Assembly: GCA_945901215.1 (NCBI GenBank)
Contig: CAMDKE010000118.1
Location: 1-8,015 of the forward strand
From: Comamonas sp. lk
GTDB taxonomy: Bacteria; Pseudomonadota; Gammaproteobacteria; Burkholderiales; Burkholderiaceae_C
DNA: 8,015 bases
Reading direction: 5' to 3'
Both the position numbers and the translations under genes were made by a program. This document shows, piece by piece, positions 5,984 to 8,015 of this stretch. The notes beneath the pieces are model-generated. The model did not search any database and was not told where the DNA came from. It saw nothing but the letters and a program-made list of their open reading frames with translations. Position 1 is the stretch's first letter, and each line of letters starts with the position of its first letter.

Positions 5984-6787
5984 ATGAGCCACCACGCCGC
6001 AACATTTTTCACAAAACTGGCGCACAGTAGCGCGGTTTTGGTCACGGTGCAAGCCGTGCGCGGTTCGGTGCCGCGCGGTGCGGGTGCTTGGATGGCCGTT
6101 TTTGGTGACCAGGTGGTGGGCAGCGTCGGGGGCGGACACCTGGAATTTGACGCCATTGCGCAAGCGCAGGCCATGGCGAAGGGCGAGGAAATTGCTGCGG
6201 TGCAGCGTATTGCCCTGGGGCCCAACCTGGGCCAGTGCTGCGGCGGCCAGGTTGAGTTGCGCTTTGAGCGTGTCAGCCACCAAGACCGCGCCGCCTTGGT
6301 GCAGCGGCTTACCACCTACCGAGCGCCTGTGGCTTTGTTTGGCGGCGGCCATGTGGGCGCGGCCTTGGCGCACGCGCTGGCACCGCTGCCCCTGCAACTC
6401 ACCTGTATCGACAGCCGCGACGGCATTTTCCCGACGGACATGCCCGCTGGCGTCCAGTGCGAGCATTCCAATCCGGTGCAAGGCGCGGTGCCGGGCTTGG
6501 CGGCGCAGTCGCGCGTGCTGATCATGAGCTTTAGCCACGCTGAAGACCTGGACATCGTCGCGGCCTGTCTGTTGCGCCAGCGCAGCCAAGGCGACCTGCC
6601 TTTTGTCGGCCTGATTGGCAGCAAAACCAAATGGGCCAGCTTTGGCCATCGCTTGCGGGACAGAGGCTTTAGCCAGGCCGAACTCGACCACATCACCTGC
6701 CCCATCGGCATTCCGGGCATTGTGGACAAGCACCCGGAGGTGATTGCCGCCTCGGTAGCGGCGCAGTTGTTGCTTCAGTTGGCGTAG
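5984..6787 (+). CDS. xdhC: xanthine dehydrogenase accessory protein XdhC
   Basis: XdhC binds molybdenum cofactor, helps in its sulfuration, and inserts it into xanthine dehydrogenase in the cytoplasm. It is a chaperone and not part of the mature enzyme. The 267-residue product has the XdhC N-terminal domain, with VRGSVPRGAGAWM (25-37), GSVGGGHLEFD (46-56) and LGPNLGQCCGGQVEL (78-92) carrying the conserved Cys pair 85-86. A Rossmann-type domain follows, with ALFGGGHVGAALA (117-129), FVGLIGSKTKWASF (207-220) and CPIGIPGIVDKHPEVIAASVA (239-259). The start has an AAAGG 5 nt upstream. puuD follows after 47 bp on the same strand, so the two may be co-transcribed. The xanthine dehydrogenase subunits, commonly next to xdhC, are absent from the window. 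Confidence 0.95.
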   Translation: MSHHAATFFTKLAHSSAVLVTVQAVRGSVPRGAGAWMAVFGDQVVGSVGGGHLEFDAIAQAQAMAKGEEIAAVQRIALGPNLGQCCGGQVELRFERVSHQDRAALVQRLTTYRAPVALFGGGHVGAALAHALAPLPLQLTCIDSRDGIFPTDMPAGVQCEHSNPVQGAVPGLAAQSRVLIMSFSHAEDLDIVAACLLRQRSQGDLPFVGLIGSKTKWASFGHRLRDRGFSQAELDHITCPIGIPGIVDKHPEVIAASVAAQLLLQLA

Positions 6788-6812
6788 CAGTGCCCTTTAT
6801 GTATTGCCATCC

Positions 6813-6825
6813 CCGTTAACGGAGA
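6813..6825 (+). promoter_or_regulatory. puuD ribosome binding site overlapped by a CCGTTAACGG palindrome
   Basis: GGAGA (6821-6825) lies 9 nt before the puuD ATG and fixes that start. The first two G's are also the end of a perfect 10-bp palindrome, CCGTTAACGG (6813-6822). The palindrome could be a protein-binding site or chance; with no loop it cannot form a useful hairpin. No separate promoter is obvious in the 47 bp after xdhC. Confidence 0.5.
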
Positions 6826-6834
6826 AACCCTGCC

Positions 6835-8015
6835 ATGGATACCTACTTGCTCGACTGGGCCAACCTACTCTTGCGTTGGGCGCATGTGGTCACAGCCATT
6901 GCCTGGGTGGGCTCGTCGTTCTACTTTGTGTTTTTGGACAGCAGCCTTACCCCGCCCACCGACCCCGAATTGCAGCGCCAAGGTGTCAGCGGTGAGCTGT
7001 GGGCGGTGCACGGCGGGGGTTTCTACCACCCGGTCAAGTTTGCGGTGCGCCCGCCGCAGCTGCCCAGCCACCTGCACTGGTTTTATTGGGAGAGCTACAG
7101 CACCTGGCTGACAGGCTTTGCGCTGTTCACCATTTCCTACCTGTGGAGCGCGGGCACTTATTTGGTCGACAAGTCGGTGATGGATTGGTCGCCCCAGGCG
7201 GCGGTGGCCGTGGCCTTGGGCTTTTTGGTGGTGTTTTGGCTGGCCTATGACGCGGTTTGTCGCGTCTTTGGGCAAAAAGAAGGCGGCGACCACATCGTCG
7301 GGGTACTGGTGGCGCTCTTGGTGTGCGCGGCGGCCTGGTTGGCCTGCCACTGGTTTGCCGGGCGCGCGGCCTTTTTGCTGGTGGGCGCCATGATCGCCAC
7401 CAGCATGAGCGCGAATGTGTTTTTCTGGATTATTCCGGGCCAAAAAACCGTGGTCCAGAGTATTCGCGCCAATCAGCCGGTCGACCCGATCCACGGCCAG
7501 CGCGGCAAGCAGCGCAGCGTGCACAACACCTATTTCACGCTGCCAGTGCTGTTTGCCATGCTGAGCAACCATTACAGCTTCACTTACACCAATGCCCACA
7601 ACTGGCTGGTGCTGATTGCCATGATGGGCGCGGGCGCCGCCATTCGCCAGTTTTTTGTGCTGCGCCACGGCTTTAAGCTTGCGCGCAATCCGCATCCCTG
7701 GCCTTATGCGCTGGCTGGTGTACTGGCCTTTGTGGGCGTGATCATCGCCCTGGCTCCGCCGCCGCGCCCACCTGCGGATGCCCAGCCATTGGCTCCCGTG
7801 GGCTACGCAGCCGTGCAGCCCATCCTGGCCCAGCGCTGCTACTCCTGCCATGCAGAACAAGTGCAAATGAAAAACGTGCGACTGGACTCGCCCGCGCAGG
7901 TGGCCACCCACGCGCAAGGCATCTACCAGCAGGCCGTGGTGACCCGCATCATGCCCATGAACAATGCCACCCAGATCACCGATGCTGAGCGCGACACCCT
8001 CAAACGCTGGTTTGA
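6835..8015 (+). CDS. puuD: urate hydroxylase PuuD, membrane urate oxidase with C-terminal cytochrome c domain (3' end cut off)
   Basis: Oxidises urate to 5-hydroxyisourate at the inner membrane. In the characterised Agrobacterium enzyme the reaction is coupled to a cytochrome c domain and so to the respiratory chain, without the H2O2 release of soluble uricase. The frame is open for 393 codons and runs off the right edge. About eight membrane segments are visible (roughly 8-32, 83-104, 123-145, 153-174, 177-202, 231-250, 257-279, 288-309), with conserved histidines such as His17 in RWAHVVTAIAWVG and His65 in FYHPVKF. After a Pro-rich linker comes a periplasmic cytochrome c domain with the haem motif CYSCH (335-339) and RIMPMNN (Met373 or Met375 the likely distal ligand). 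The last visible residues (DAERDTLKRWF) match the usual end of such domains, so only a little is missing. The ATG follows a GGAGA by 9 nt. Confidence 0.95.
   Translation, partial: MDTYLLDWANLLLRWAHVVTAIAWVGSSFYFVFLDSSLTPPTDPELQRQGVSGELWAVHGGGFYHPVKFAVRPPQLPSHLHWFYWESYSTWLTGFALFTISYLWSAGTYLVDKSVMDWSPQAAVAVALGFLVVFWLAYDAVCRVFGQKEGGDHIVGVLVALLVCAAAWLACHWFAGRAAFLLVGAMIATSMSANVFFWIIPGQKTVVQSIRANQPVDPIHGQRGKQRSVHNTYFTLPVLFAMLSNHYSFTYTNAHNWLVLIAMMGAGAAIRQFFVLRHGFKLARNPHPWPYALAGVLAFVGVIIALAPPPRPPADAQPLAPVGYAAVQPILAQRCYSCHAEQVQMKNVRLDSPAQVATHAQGIYQQAVVTRIMPMNNATQITDAERDTLKRWF

Noticed and set aside
5753..6733. A 326-codon minus-strand open frame
   Set aside because: Antisense to xdhC and overlapping the lipoprotein gene in another frame. 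Both real genes are well supported.
6865..7917. A 350-codon minus-strand open frame
   Set aside because: Antisense to puuD, which has clear membrane segments and a haem motif. The minus-strand product is His/Gln/Arg-rich with no motif.
1..8015. CRISPR arrays, tRNA/rRNA genes, insertion sequences or attachment sites
   Set aside because: No spaced direct repeats, no tRNA-like cloverleaf, no transposase or integrase motif, and no terminal inverted repeats were seen. The tandem repeats present are short and sit at gene junctions.

Overview
This window is a purine (uric acid) catabolism locus, most likely from a betaproteobacterium of the Burkholderiales (Comamonadaceae-like). That placement rests on high GC with GC-rich third codon positions, the gene content, a fused UraD-AllC enzyme, and a membrane urate hydroxylase of the PuuD type. 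It is inferred from style and content, without any database search.

Layout. Positions 1-151 hold the possible tail of an unidentified gene and two short hairpins. A tightly packed minus-strand operon runs from about 4900 down to 152: a GntR/FCD regulator (4877-4200), PuuE allantoinase (4180-3224), a fused OHCU decarboxylase/allantoate amidohydrolase (3218-1434), and an M20-family amidohydrolase of unknown substrate (1384-152). Gaps between these genes are 19, 5 and 49 bp. Divergently transcribed from the regulator is uraH (4957-5313). A 79-bp intergenic region between them carries a near-perfect palindrome centred on TGTATACA. A minus-strand proline-rich lipoprotein (5924-5343) converges on uraH. 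Divergent from it are xdhC (5984-6787) and puuD (6835 onward), which runs off the right edge.

Pathway. XdhC matures xanthine dehydrogenase (hypoxanthine/xanthine to urate); the dehydrogenase itself is not in the window. PuuD oxidises urate to 5-hydroxyisourate at the membrane through its cytochrome c domain. UraH gives OHCU, the UraD half of the fusion gives S-allantoin, PuuE gives allantoate, and the AllC half hydrolyses allantoate. This is a near-complete urate-to-ureidoglycine route, probably under the divergent GntR regulator.

The points most worth a second look are: the M20 enzyme, which lacks the usual metal-bridging Asp and another expected metal ligand; the fusion of two non-consecutive enzymes whose intermediate step (PuuE) is encoded just upstream; a 13-bp tandem duplication that sets the stop codon of puuE; the palindromic operator candidate; and the lack of Shine-Dalgarno sequences in all four operon genes, while the other four complete gene starts have one. 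The pathway itself is known. I see no clear sign of a wholly new system.
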